Source of the DNA: Paracoccus wurundjeri
GTDB lineage: Bacteria; Pseudomonadota; Alphaproteobacteria; Rhodobacterales; Rhodobacteraceae
DNA: 56,640 nucleotides
Assembly (NCBI RefSeq): GCF_030678915.1
Contig: NZ_JAUUTZ010000028.1
Location: 1 to 56,640, forward strand
Direction of reading: 5' to 3'
The position numbers and the translations under genes were made by a program. The first letter of the stretch is position 1. Each line of letters begins with the position of its first letter. Shown one piece after another: positions 1 to 7,935 of this stretch. The notes under the pieces were generated by a model. It was not told the DNA's origin, ran no database searches, and worked only from the letters and a program-made list of their open reading frames with translations.

Positions 1-99
<99 letters not shown>

Positions 100-224
100 T
101 CGCGGGACGCAGTAACCGGCGTTCCCGATTCAGTGCGACATTCCGATTGCCGATGCCTGCTCAGAACCGGGTTACCGCAGCCACGCCGTGCAGCGCCCAT
201 CCGGGCTATCAGACCAGAACGGCA

Positions 225-1601
225 TCAACATTCTGCGTTGGTCATTTCTTCCTTGCGGGTCGGTTCTCCGGCCGGACCCACATGCTGCATCAGCCATGCC
301 GCTATCCGCAGTAGGCGGGCATCATCCCCCAGCCGCCCGACAATCTGCAACCCCATGGGCAGACCGTCCCGGGTCAGGAACAGAGGTAGGGTCACGACCG
401 GGGTTCCGCAAAGCGTCCAGATACCATTGAATGCGGAATCGCCGGTACTTCCCAGACCTTCCGGTGCAGGGCCGGGGCTGGCCGCGCAAAGGATCGCGTC
501 GCAACGGTCGAATATCCGGTCCAGCCCGGCATTCAAATCCTCGCGCCAATCCAGGGCCGCCATGTAATCACCGGCGAGGATTGCCTTTCCGGCATCTATC
601 GCCTCGGTCAGTTTCAATGACATGAGATGACGTCCGCGCCGTTCATAACCCGCGAAATATTTCGCCATCTCGACCTGATTTATCTGCGTCCTCATCTGCT
701 GCGCCTGGGAAAATATCGCGGGAAGTTCAATCCTTTCCACCATATCGCCAAGAAACCCTGCCAACTCGTCCAATGCCGCGCGCATGCGGGGATCCGTTGC
801 AGGCGGCGCCGGCAGATCAACCAAGGCCAGTCGCGGTGTCCCGGGCAGAGCCGAGAGCGCCTCCTGATACAGTCGCGGCGCAGGCATTTGGGTGGTCGCC
901 GGATCGGCGGGATCATGGCCCGCCATCGCCTCGGCCAGAAGCGCGGCACCGGGGACCGAGCGGGCAAAGACCCCGATCGTATCCAGAAAGGGCGATTGCT
1001 GAAGCACGCCCGAACGTCCGATCATGCCGAAACTGGGCTTATAGCCGACCACTCCGCAGAATGACGCGGGACGAATGACGGATCCACCAGTCTGCGTACC
1101 GACGGCCAGCGGCACCATCCCCGCCGCAACCGCCACGGCAGAGCCCGCCGACGACCCGCCAGGCGTCCGCGAAACATCATGCGGATTCCGCGATTTCGAC
1201 GGCTCCATAAAGGCCAGTTCGGTGGTCACGGTCTTTCCCATGATAACCGCGCCCGCCGCACGCAAACGCGCGACCAGCCCCGAATCTTCGGATGGAACAC
1301 GACCTTTGTCGATCGCGGTGCCGTTCTCGGTCGGCATCCGGCCCGTGTCGATGACATCCTTGATTCCGACCGGCAGCCCATGCAGCGCGCCAAGGACGGC
1401 GCCGGATTTGCGCCGCTCATCCAGGACGCGCGCCTGTTCAAGCGCATCGCTGCCATCCAGCCACGCCCATGCCTGCAACTGCGGCTCGGTTTTCTCGATG
1501 CGGTTCAGGCATGCAGTCGTCAATTCAACCGCCGAAATTCCGCCTTGCGCAAGGCGCTCACGCAGATCGGTGACGTCGGCTTGGGTCAGGTCAGCTGCCA
1601 T
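225..1601 (-). CDS. Amidase signature family hydrolase
   Basis: A 458-residue enzyme of the amidase signature family, which hydrolyses C-N amide bonds with a Ser-cisSer-Lys triad. The expected landmarks are present in order: the lysine in GLPVGIKDVID (K81), the glycine/serine-rich GGSSAGSAV (about 148-156) and the nucleophile region TQTGGSVIRPAS (S174). Length is normal for the family. It lies 103 bp downstream of the LysR gene on the same strand and may be co-transcribed with it. Near neighbours are an aminotransferase and a RidA protein, so it may release ammonia or an amine from a catabolic intermediate. The family acts on many substrates and includes GatA, so the substrate cannot be read from sequence. 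There is no gatB or gatC nearby, which argues against a role in tRNA amidation. Confidence 0.85.
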   Translation of the reverse strand: MAADLTQADVTDLRERLAQGGISAVELTTACLNRIEKTEPQLQAWAWLDGSDALEQARVLDERRKSGAVLGALHGLPVGIKDVIDTGRMPTENGTAIDKGRVPSEDSGLVARLRAAGAVIMGKTVTTELAFMEPSKSRNPHDVSRTPGGSSAGSAVAVAAGMVPLAVGTQTGGSVIRPASFCGVVGYKPSFGMIGRSGVLQQSPFLDTIGVFARSVPGAALLAEAMAGHDPADPATTQMPAPRLYQEALSALPGTPRLALVDLPAPPATDPRMRAALDELAGFLGDMVERIELPAIFSQAQQMRTQINQVEMAKYFAGYERRGRHLMSLKLTEAIDAGKAILAGDYMAALDWREDLNAGLDRIFDRCDAILCAASPGPAPEGLGSTGDSAFNGIWTLCGTPVVTLPLFLTRDGLPMGLQIVGRLGDDARLLRIAAWLMQHVGPAGEPTRKEEMTNAEC

Positions 1602-1704
1602 AGGATACTCTTGGTTGATAATGGGCGATATCGGGGACGATATATGTCAGCGGCACGGCGATAAAGACCGTCAGAAGAAAAGGCGTAATCAAGGGTGACG
1701 ATAC
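1591..1704 (-). pseudogene. Probable remnant of a transporter C-terminus
   Basis: Directly after the LysR stop codon, in the same frame, 37 codons stay open and end at a TGA that lies inside the first codons of the amidase gene. The translation contains a strongly hydrophobic stretch, PFLLTVFIAVPLTYIVPDIA, followed by a short polar tail. It resembles the last membrane segment and tail of a large transporter subunit such as TRAP DctM. There is no good start codon or ribosome site; only a TTG at 1692 is available. I read it as the 3' stump of a deleted transporter gene whose stop once overlapped the amidase start. A genuine small membrane peptide is the alternative. The family assignment is a guess from the hydrophobic pattern. 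Confidence 0.35.
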
Positions 1705-2604
1705 TCAATCATATTTCATCCCGCCATCCAGCCGAGCCACCTTTCCCTCAGCCATGCAAAAATCGACAAAGGCCCGCACTGCGGCGATACGCGGCCCGGA
1801 TCGATTCCACAGTACGCCCGTCTGACGCACTTCTCCCGCTGGAAGCAATTTTTTCTGCAAAGGCAATCCTTCCGGCCAGGGCGGTGCCCAGTCGGGAACG
1901 ATAGAAACCCCCAGCCCCCGGCTTACCAGTGCAGCAATCGCATCCAGTGCGTCGAGTTCCAGCCATTCCCGCACATTCAGATCATGCCGACGCAGATAGC
2001 GATCGACGATCTGTCCTCCCCACTGGTTGCGATCGTATCGGATGAAGGGCTGCCCCGCGATCAGCCCATGCGGATCACCAAGATCCAGCCCCTCGGATGC
2101 GATCAGCATCAGCGGCTCGTGCCGCAAGGTCTGCCAGCCCATTGATTTCGGCACCGGGAAATGCGGGCGCACGATGATCGCCGCGTCCAGTTCCCCCGCT
2201 TGCACGCCCTGATAAAGCCTTGCCGAAGAATCCGGGCGCAGGAAATATTCGATCCGAGGATGGCACAGGCGCAGTCCAGCCAGAATTTCCGGCAGAATCC
2301 CGGTCATCGACGTTGCGGTCGCGCCCAGTCTCAACCGTCCCGCCGGTTCATCATTGGCGGCGCTGGCGCGCAGGTCGCGGGCGGCTTCGATCAGTTGGCG
2401 GGCGGCTTCAAGCATCGCCAGACCCGATGCCGTCGGCCGCACCGTCCGGCCCGCGCGGGCAACCAGAGCATGATCCAGATCCTGCTCAAGCGTGCGCAAC
2501 CGCTGCGCCACCGCGGCAGGTGTAAGATTCAGCCGCCGCGCCGCCTCGGCGATCGAGCCGCAATCGGCGACGGCAACGAAGCTTTCAAGAAAGCGGATGT
2601 CCAT
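1705..2604 (-). CDS. LysR-family transcriptional regulator
   Basis: A 299-residue LysR-type regulator. The N-terminal winged helix-turn-helix covers about residues 1-60, with the typical ESFVAVADCGSIAEAARRL and TPAAVAQRLRTLE segments. An effector-binding periplasmic-protein-like domain follows (about 90-290). It is divergently oriented to the aminotransferase and RidA genes, with 125 bp between the two starts, the standard layout for a LysR protein controlling its divergent neighbour. The amidase lies downstream on its own strand. The effector is unknown. The ATG at 2604 gives the normal N-terminus, and the HTH begins within the first residues as expected. Confidence 0.9.
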   Translation of the reverse strand: MDIRFLESFVAVADCGSIAEAARRLNLTPAAVAQRLRTLEQDLDHALVARAGRTVRPTASGLAMLEAARQLIEAARDLRASAANDEPAGRLRLGATATSMTGILPEILAGLRLCHPRIEYFLRPDSSARLYQGVQAGELDAAIIVRPHFPVPKSMGWQTLRHEPLMLIASEGLDLGDPHGLIAGQPFIRYDRNQWGGQIVDRYLRRHDLNVREWLELDALDAIAALVSRGLGVSIVPDWAPPWPEGLPLQKKLLPAGEVRQTGVLWNRSGPRIAAVRAFVDFCMAEGKVARLDGGMKYD

Positions 2605-2626
2605 AAGATATGTTTTCTATTTTTTG

Positions 2627-2656
2627 AAAGCATAAAAAGCAATATTAACCTGCTTT
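2627..2656. promoter_or_regulatory. Candidate LysR operator in the divergent promoter
   Basis: In the AT-rich intergenic region the hexamer AAAGCA occurs at 2627-2632 and 2636-2641, and its complement TGCTTT at 2651-2656. The second and third copies form an inverted repeat with 9 bases between the arms, close to the geometry of LysR-type boxes (T-N11-A). The site lies 23-52 bases from the LysR start and 74-103 from the aminotransferase start. Binding is inferred only from position and symmetry. Confidence 0.4.
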
Positions 2657-2729
2657 ATATTCTGCTCTAATTTGCCCGCGAATCGAGGTCCCAGACCCAT
2701 CGCCAGCCTTTCGAAGATAAGGAAACATC

Positions 2730-3947
2730 ATGTCCATCGACGCCAAATTCCGCAAGCTTGGCACCGACAACGCCCCAGGACAGGAGACCCGCCAGAATGC
2801 TGCGGGCACCGAAGCGCTGCTGCGCGGCGATCCGCTGGAAGGCCGCAAGGTGGATTTCTCGCATGGCGATGTGGATGCACATGAACCCACGCCCGGCGCA
2901 TTCGAGCTTTTCTCGGCCGGGGTTTCGACGGGCGGGGCACAGGCCTATACCGAATATCGCGGCGATCTGGGCATCCGGGAAGAGCTTGCGCCGCGCATTG
3001 CCGGTTTCACCGGCGCTCCGGTCGATGCAAAGGACGGGCTGATCATTACGCCGGGCACACAGGGCGCGCTGTTTCTTGCCATCGCCGCGACGGTGGGTCG
3101 CGGCGACAAGGTGGCCATCGTCCAGCCCGATTATTTCGCCAACCGCAAGCTGGTGGAATTCTTCGAAGGCGAAATGCTTCCCGTGCAGATGGATTACGTC
3201 AATGCGGATGATCGCAGCGCCGGACTTGACCTGGACGGGTTGGAGGCCGCTTTTCGCGCCGGGGCGAAAACCTTCCTTTTTTCCAATCCGAACAATCCGG
3301 CGGGCGTGGTTTATTCCGCCGACGAGATCCGCCAGATCGCGGCTTTGGCCGGGCAATATGGCGTGACGGTGATTGCCGACCAGCTATATTCCCGTCTGCG
3401 CTACAGCGGCGCGACCTATACACATCTGCGGGCGGCGGATATCGATCCCGAAAATGTGGTGACAATCATGGGACCCTCGAAAACCGAGTCACTCTCGGGT
3501 TACCGGCTGGGCGTGGCCTTTGGGTCAAAGACAATGATCGCACGAATGGAAAAGCTTCAGGCAATCGTCAGCCTGCGCGCACCCGGTTATAGTCAGGCGG
3601 TCCTGCGCGGCTGGTTCGCGGAACCCGATGGCTGGATGGACGAGCGCATCCGCCGCCATCAGGAGATCCGCGATCATCTGCTGTCTGCATTACGCGCTGT
3701 CGATGGCGTCTTTGCCCGCACACCGCAGGCGGGAAGCTATCTTTTCCCCAGCCTTCCCGATCTGGCCGTGAGCTATGCCGATTTCGTCAAGATCCTGCGG
3801 CTTCAGGCGAATGTGATCGTCACCCCCGGCACCGAATTCAGCCCGCATACCGCAAGCAGCGTAAGACTGAATTTCTCGCAGGATCACGATGCCGCATTGG
3901 CAGCAGTGGAACGTATGGCCGCATTGACCGAAAGATATCGCGCATGA
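2730..3947 (+). CDS. PLP-dependent aminotransferase, class I/II
   Basis: A 405-residue fold-type I aminotransferase. Recognisable parts are the PLP-contacting SNPNNPAGVVYS (about 190-201), the conserved aspartate and tyrosine of VIADQLYSRL, and the Schiff-base lysine in GPSKTESLSGYRLG. It should move an amino group between an amino acid and a 2-oxo acid in the cytosol; the substrate pair is not evident. The ribosome site AAGGAAAC lies just before the ATG. Its stop overlaps the RidA-like gene in an ATGA junction, so the two are translated together. It is likely controlled by the divergent LysR protein. Confidence 0.88.
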   Translation: MSIDAKFRKLGTDNAPGQETRQNAAGTEALLRGDPLEGRKVDFSHGDVDAHEPTPGAFELFSAGVSTGGAQAYTEYRGDLGIREELAPRIAGFTGAPVDAKDGLIITPGTQGALFLAIAATVGRGDKVAIVQPDYFANRKLVEFFEGEMLPVQMDYVNADDRSAGLDLDGLEAAFRAGAKTFLFSNPNNPAGVVYSADEIRQIAALAGQYGVTVIADQLYSRLRYSGATYTHLRAADIDPENVVTIMGPSKTESLSGYRLGVAFGSKTMIARMEKLQAIVSLRAPGYSQAVLRGWFAEPDGWMDERIRRHQEIRDHLLSALRAVDGVFARTPQAGSYLFPSLPDLAVSYADFVKILRLQANVIVTPGTEFSPHTASSVRLNFSQDHDAALAAVERMAALTERYRA

Positions 3948-4363
3948 ATTCCGAACTTCCGATTCCACAGGGAAATTACGTTCCGGCAAAACGTCATGGC
4001 AGTCTTATCGTGACCTCTGGCATGACTCCGCGTCGCGAGGGTGTTCTGATCCTGACCGGCAATGTCAGTTCCGCCGCCCCGCTCGATGATTATCGAGAAG
4101 CTGTCGAACTGGCCTGCGGCAACGCACTGAACGCCGCGAATGCGCAGCTTCGAAAGGGTGAACGGATCGCCGCGATTCTTAGCCTTTCGGTCTTTATCAC
4201 CGCCGATCCGGATTTTACCGCACATTCGAAACTGGCCGATTTCGCCTCGGATTATCTTCGCGACAGACTCGGCCCCCAGGGCGTAGGCGCGCGCGCCGCC
4301 GTTGGGGTCGCCACCCTACCCGGCAATGCGCCGGTCGAGATCCAGTTGATCGCCACGGTTTGA
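3944..4363 (+). CDS. RidA/YjgF family protein
   Basis: A 139-residue protein of the RidA (YjgF/YER057c/UK114) superfamily. RidA proteins hydrolyse reactive enamine or imine intermediates released by PLP enzymes, or act as deaminases within catabolic clusters. Visible landmarks are SLIVTSGMTP near the N-terminus, the family arginine in GVGARAAVGVATLP and the C-terminal VEIQLIATV. It overlaps the preceding aminotransferase by 4 bp, which fits a role in clearing that enzyme's intermediates or processing its product. It is a divergent family member, not the housekeeping RidA. The specific reaction is unknown. Confidence 0.85.
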   Translation: MNSELPIPQGNYVPAKRHGSLIVTSGMTPRREGVLILTGNVSSAAPLDDYREAVELACGNALNAANAQLRKGERIAAILSLSVFITADPDFTAHSKLADFASDYLRDRLGPQGVGARAAVGVATLPGNAPVEIQLIATV

Positions 4364-4504
4364 CGCGGCGCGTCCTGACAAGGCCGATCCGCGCCATGCC
4401 TTCGCCGGGATCTGGCTAAGCCGCCCGCGCCTGCCGACAACTTAATGCTGGCGTTTCTTCGCCTTCTCGGCTAGGGCAGCGGCGCAAACCCGGAAGGCAG
4501 CCTT

Positions 4505-6325
4505 ATGGATATCCGCAATATCGCCATCATCGCCCATGTTGACCACGGCAAGACGACGCTGGTCGATCAACTCTTGAAACAGTCGGGCTCGTTCCGGGAA
4601 AATCAGGCCGTGGCCGAACGCGCCATGGACAGCAACGATATCGAACGCGAACGGGGCATCACCATCCTTGCCAAGGCGACCTCGGTCGAATGGAAAGGGA
4701 CGCGGATCAATATCGTCGACACGCCGGGGCACGCCGATTTTGGCGGCGAGGTCGAGCGTATCCTGTCGATGGTCGACGGTGTCTGTCTGCTGGTGGATGC
4801 CGCCGAAGGACCGATGCCGCAAACGAAATTCGTGACCTCCAAGGCATTGGCGCTTGGGCTGCGCCCCATCGTGGTGCTGAACAAGGTCGACAAACCGGCG
4901 GCCGAGCCAGACGATGCCCTGAACGACGTGTTTGACCTGTTCGCCAATCTGGGCGCCAGCGACGAACAGCTTGATTTCCCGCATCTCTACGCCTCGGGTA
5001 TCGGGGGATGGGCGGATGAAACGCTTGACGGGCCGCGCAAGGACATGACCGCCCTGTTCGATATGATTCTGCGGCATGTCGAACCGCCAAAGCAGATCGA
5101 ACGGGCTGACGAGCCATTTCAGATGCTGGCTACGACGCTGGGCGCGGATGCCTTTCTGGGCCGCCAGCTGACGGGGCGCGTCGAAGCGGGCCGCGCCAAA
5201 GCGGGCGACACGCTGAAGGCGCTCAGCCGCGACGGCGAACGGATCGAGCAGTTCCGCATCTCGAAGATCATGGCCTTCCGCGGCCTGACCCCGCAGCCTA
5301 TCGACGAGGCCGTGGCCGGTGACATCATCACGCTTGCGGGCATGTCGAAGGCAACCGTGGCCGATACGCTTTGTGCGCCCGAGATCACCACCGCCCTGCC
5401 CGCGCAACCCATCGACCCTCCCACGATCAGCGTGACCTTCGGCATCAATGACAGCCCGCTTGCGGGCCGCGACGGCAAGAAGGTGCAGTCACGCGTGATC
5501 CGTGAACGGCTGATGAAGGAAGCCGAATCCAACGTTGCCATCAAGGTTGAAGATACTCCGGGAGGCGAGGCTTTCGTGGTTTCGGGCCGGGGCGAATTGC
5601 AGATGGGCGTTCTGATCGAGAACATGCGCCGCGAAGGCTATGAACTTTCGATCAGCCGTCCGCGCGTGATCTTTCGCGAAGAGGACGGCGCGAGGCTGGA
5701 ACCCGTCGAAGAAGTCATCATCGATGTGGATGACGATTATACCGGCGCGGTCATCGAGAAACTGACCGGCGACCGCAAGGGTGACATGGTCGACATGCAT
5801 CCGGCGGGTCACGGCAAGACCCGGATCGTCGCTCATGTACCGTCGCGGGGACTGATCGGCTATCATGGTGAATTCATGACCGATACGCGCGGCAATGGCG
5901 TCCTGAACCGGATTTTCCACGGCTGGGCTCCCTATAAGGGAACGATCCAGGGGCGGCGGCAGGGCGTGCTGATCTCGATGGAGGACGGGGTGTCCGTCGC
6001 CTATGCGCTGTGGAATCTGGAAGAGCGCGGCAAACTGTTCATCGGTGCGCAGGAACAGGTCTATCAGGGTATGATCATCGGCGAGCATTCGCGCGACAAC
6101 GATCTGGAAGTAAACCCGCTCAAGGGCAAGAAACTGACCAACGTCCGTGCTTCCGGCACGGATGAGGCCGTGCGCCTGACTCCACCGGTCCGCCTGTCGC
6201 TGGAAGAGGCGATCGCTTATATCAACAACGATGAGTTGGTCGAGGTTACGCCCAAAAGCATTCGGCTGCGCAAACGCTATCTTGATCCGCATGAACGCAA
6301 GCGGCAGGCTCGCAGCGAAGGCTGA
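4505..6325 (+). CDS. typA: Ribosome-associated GTPase TypA/BipA
   Basis: A 606-residue translational GTPase, full length for TypA/BipA. It contains the G1 motif AHVDHGKTTL (residues 10-19), the G2 region RERGITI, G3 DTPGHADFGGE, and G4 NKVD. EF-G-like domain III and V and the BipA C-terminal domain follow (for example GRGELQMGVLIENMRREGYE and the PSRGLIGYHGEF segment). TypA binds 70S ribosomes near the EF-G site and supports ribosome assembly and stress or cold growth. A GGAAGGC ribosome site precedes the ATG. It appears to be a single-gene unit, with a hairpin just after it. Confidence 0.97.
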   Translation: MDIRNIAIIAHVDHGKTTLVDQLLKQSGSFRENQAVAERAMDSNDIERERGITILAKATSVEWKGTRINIVDTPGHADFGGEVERILSMVDGVCLLVDAAEGPMPQTKFVTSKALALGLRPIVVLNKVDKPAAEPDDALNDVFDLFANLGASDEQLDFPHLYASGIGGWADETLDGPRKDMTALFDMILRHVEPPKQIERADEPFQMLATTLGADAFLGRQLTGRVEAGRAKAGDTLKALSRDGERIEQFRISKIMAFRGLTPQPIDEAVAGDIITLAGMSKATVADTLCAPEITTALPAQPIDPPTISVTFGINDSPLAGRDGKKVQSRVIRERLMKEAESNVAIKVEDTPGGEAFVVSGRGELQMGVLIENMRREGYELSISRPRVIFREEDGARLEPVEEVIIDVDDDYTGAVIEKLTGDRKGDMVDMHPAGHGKTRIVAHVPSRGLIGYHGEFMTDTRGNGVLNRIFHGWAPYKGTIQGRRQGVLISMEDGVSVAYALWNLEERGKLFIGAQEQVYQGMIIGEHSRDNDLEVNPLKGKKLTNVRASGTDEAVRLTPPVRLSLEEAIAYINNDELVEVTPKSIRLRKRYLDPHERKRQARSEG

Positions 6326-6346
6326 ACGCGTCCCGGCACCTTGCCT

Positions 6347-6379
6347 TGGTCTGTCATGGGTTTTTCTTGTGACAGACCA
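6347..6379 (+). terminator. Hairpin after typA, possible terminator
   Basis: TGGTCTGTCA (6347-6356) and TGACAGACCA (6370-6379) form a perfect 10-bp stem around a 13-base loop that contains five consecutive T. The stem starts 22 bases after the typA stop. No uninterrupted T-run follows, only TATATATTGTC, so it may be a weak terminator or an mRNA-stabilising structure. The rest of 6326-6540 shows no riboswitch that I recognise. Confidence 0.45.
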
Positions 6380-6540
6380 TATATATTGTCCCGCCGGCGG
6401 CGGCCAAATCTGATTTATTCCCCGGATTCCACCATGTTGCCGTCATGCCGGAGTGATTGGCATTAACCGACTCTTTTGTTTTAACTCTTCTTCCATTATT
6501 GCAGCAGTAGCTTGCACGTGAACGACAAGGCAGGATTTCC

Positions 6541-7932
6541 GTGACCGATCATATTATCAAGGATATCGCTCTGGCTGATTTCGGCCGGAAAGAACTGGAT
6601 ATCGCCGAAACCGAGATGCCGGGCCTCATGGCTCTGCGCGCGGAATATGGCGATGCGCAGCCGCTGAAGGGTGCCCGAATCGCGGGCAGCCTGCATATGA
6701 CGGTGCAAACCGCCGTGCTGATCGAGACACTGACAGCTCTTGGCGCAGAGGTTCGCTGGGCGTCTTGCAATATCTATTCGACGCAGGACCATGCCGCCGC
6801 CGCAATCGCCGCATCAGGCGTGCCAGTCTTCGCCATCAAGGGCGAAACGCTGGAAGAATACTGGTCCTATACCGACCGTATCTTCCAGTTCGGCGAAGGT
6901 ACGGCGAACATGATCCTTGACGATGGCGGCGACGCGACCCTCTACGTTCTTCTGGGCGCACGGGTGGAGGCCGGTGAAACCGACCTGATCGCCACCCCCA
7001 CCAGCGAAGAGGAAGAGGCGCTTTTTGCCCAGATCCGCAAACGTCTGACGGAAAGCCCTGGCTGGTTCACCACACAGCGCGACGCGCTTCGCGGCGTGTC
7101 TGAGGAAACCACGACCGGCGTGCATCGCCTGTACGATCTGCACAAGAAGGGCCTTCTGCCCTTCCCCGCGATCAATGTGAATGACAGCGTCACCAAATCG
7201 AAATTCGACAATAAATATGGCTGCAAGGAATCGCTGGTAGACGGCATCCGGCGCGCCACCGATGTGATGATGGCGGGCAAGGTCGCCGTGGTCTGCGGCT
7301 ATGGCGATGTCGGCAAAGGCTCGGCCGCGTCGCTGGCAGGCGCCGGTGCGCGGGTGAAGGTGACGGAGGTCGACCCGATCTGTGCGCTACAGGCCGCCAT
7401 GGACGGGTTCGAGGTGGTGACGCTGGAAGACGTCGTCGCCTCGGCCGATATCTTCATCACCACCACCGGCAACCGCGATGTGATCCGGCTGGAACATATG
7501 CGCGAGATGAAGGATATGGCCATCGTCGGCAATATCGGCCATTTCGACAACGAAATTCAGGTCGCCGCCCTCAAGAACCACAAATGGACCAATATCAAGG
7601 ATCAGGTAGACATGATTCAGATGCCTTCGGGCAGCCGGATCATCCTGTTGTCGCAAGGCCGCCTTCTGAACCTTGGTAATGCAACCGGGCATCCCTCTTT
7701 CGTGATGTCCGCCAGCTTTACCAATCAAGTGCTGGCGCAGATCGAACTTTGGACCAAGGGCGACGAATATCAGCCCGGCGTCTATATCCTGCCCAAGCAT
7801 CTGGACGAAAAGGTCGCCCGGCTGCATCTGGACAAGATCGGGGTAAAGCTGACACAGCTTTCTCCTGAACAGGCCGCCTATATCGGCGTCACTCCCGAAG
7901 GTCCCTTCAAATCAGATCATTACCGGTATTGA
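6541..7932 (+). CDS. ahcY: Adenosylhomocysteinase
   Basis: A 463-residue S-adenosyl-L-homocysteine hydrolase, a cytosolic NAD-dependent enzyme that splits SAH into adenosine and homocysteine and so removes the product inhibitor of methyltransferases. Visible are GSLHMTVQTAVLIETL and SCNIYSTQDHAAAAI in the substrate domain, the lysine of NDSVTKSKFDNKYGC, the Rossmann motif VCGYGDVGKGSA and the C-terminal KSDHYRY with its conserved Lys and Tyr. It includes the ~40-residue insert common in proteobacterial enzymes. The start is GTG, preceded by AAGGCAGGA. The metK ATG follows the stop after 3 bases, so the two genes of the methyl cycle are translationally coupled. Confidence 0.97.
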   Translation: MTDHIIKDIALADFGRKELDIAETEMPGLMALRAEYGDAQPLKGARIAGSLHMTVQTAVLIETLTALGAEVRWASCNIYSTQDHAAAAIAASGVPVFAIKGETLEEYWSYTDRIFQFGEGTANMILDDGGDATLYVLLGARVEAGETDLIATPTSEEEEALFAQIRKRLTESPGWFTTQRDALRGVSEETTTGVHRLYDLHKKGLLPFPAINVNDSVTKSKFDNKYGCKESLVDGIRRATDVMMAGKVAVVCGYGDVGKGSAASLAGAGARVKVTEVDPICALQAAMDGFEVVTLEDVVASADIFITTTGNRDVIRLEHMREMKDMAIVGNIGHFDNEIQVAALKNHKWTNIKDQVDMIQMPSGSRIILLSQGRLLNLGNATGHPSFVMSASFTNQVLAQIELWTKGDEYQPGVYILPKHLDEKVARLHLDKIGVKLTQLSPEQAAYIGVTPEGPFKSDHYRY

Positions 7933-7935
7933 GAC

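Noticed and set aside
225..1601. Amidase as GatA of the tRNA amidotransferase
   Set aside because: The amidase signature is shared, but gatB and gatC are absent and the neighbours are catabolic.
3944..4363. RidA as a helper of the beta-hydroxyaspartate cycle imine step
   Set aside because: It is 34 kb away, belongs to a different operon with its own aminotransferase and regulator, and nothing in the sequence ties the two.
6326..6540. Possible SAM, SAH or SAM/SAH riboswitch ahead of ahcY-metK
   Set aside because: I looked for the known short conserved cores of these motifs in the leader and found none. Only an unrelated hairpin is present. A covariance-model search would settle it.
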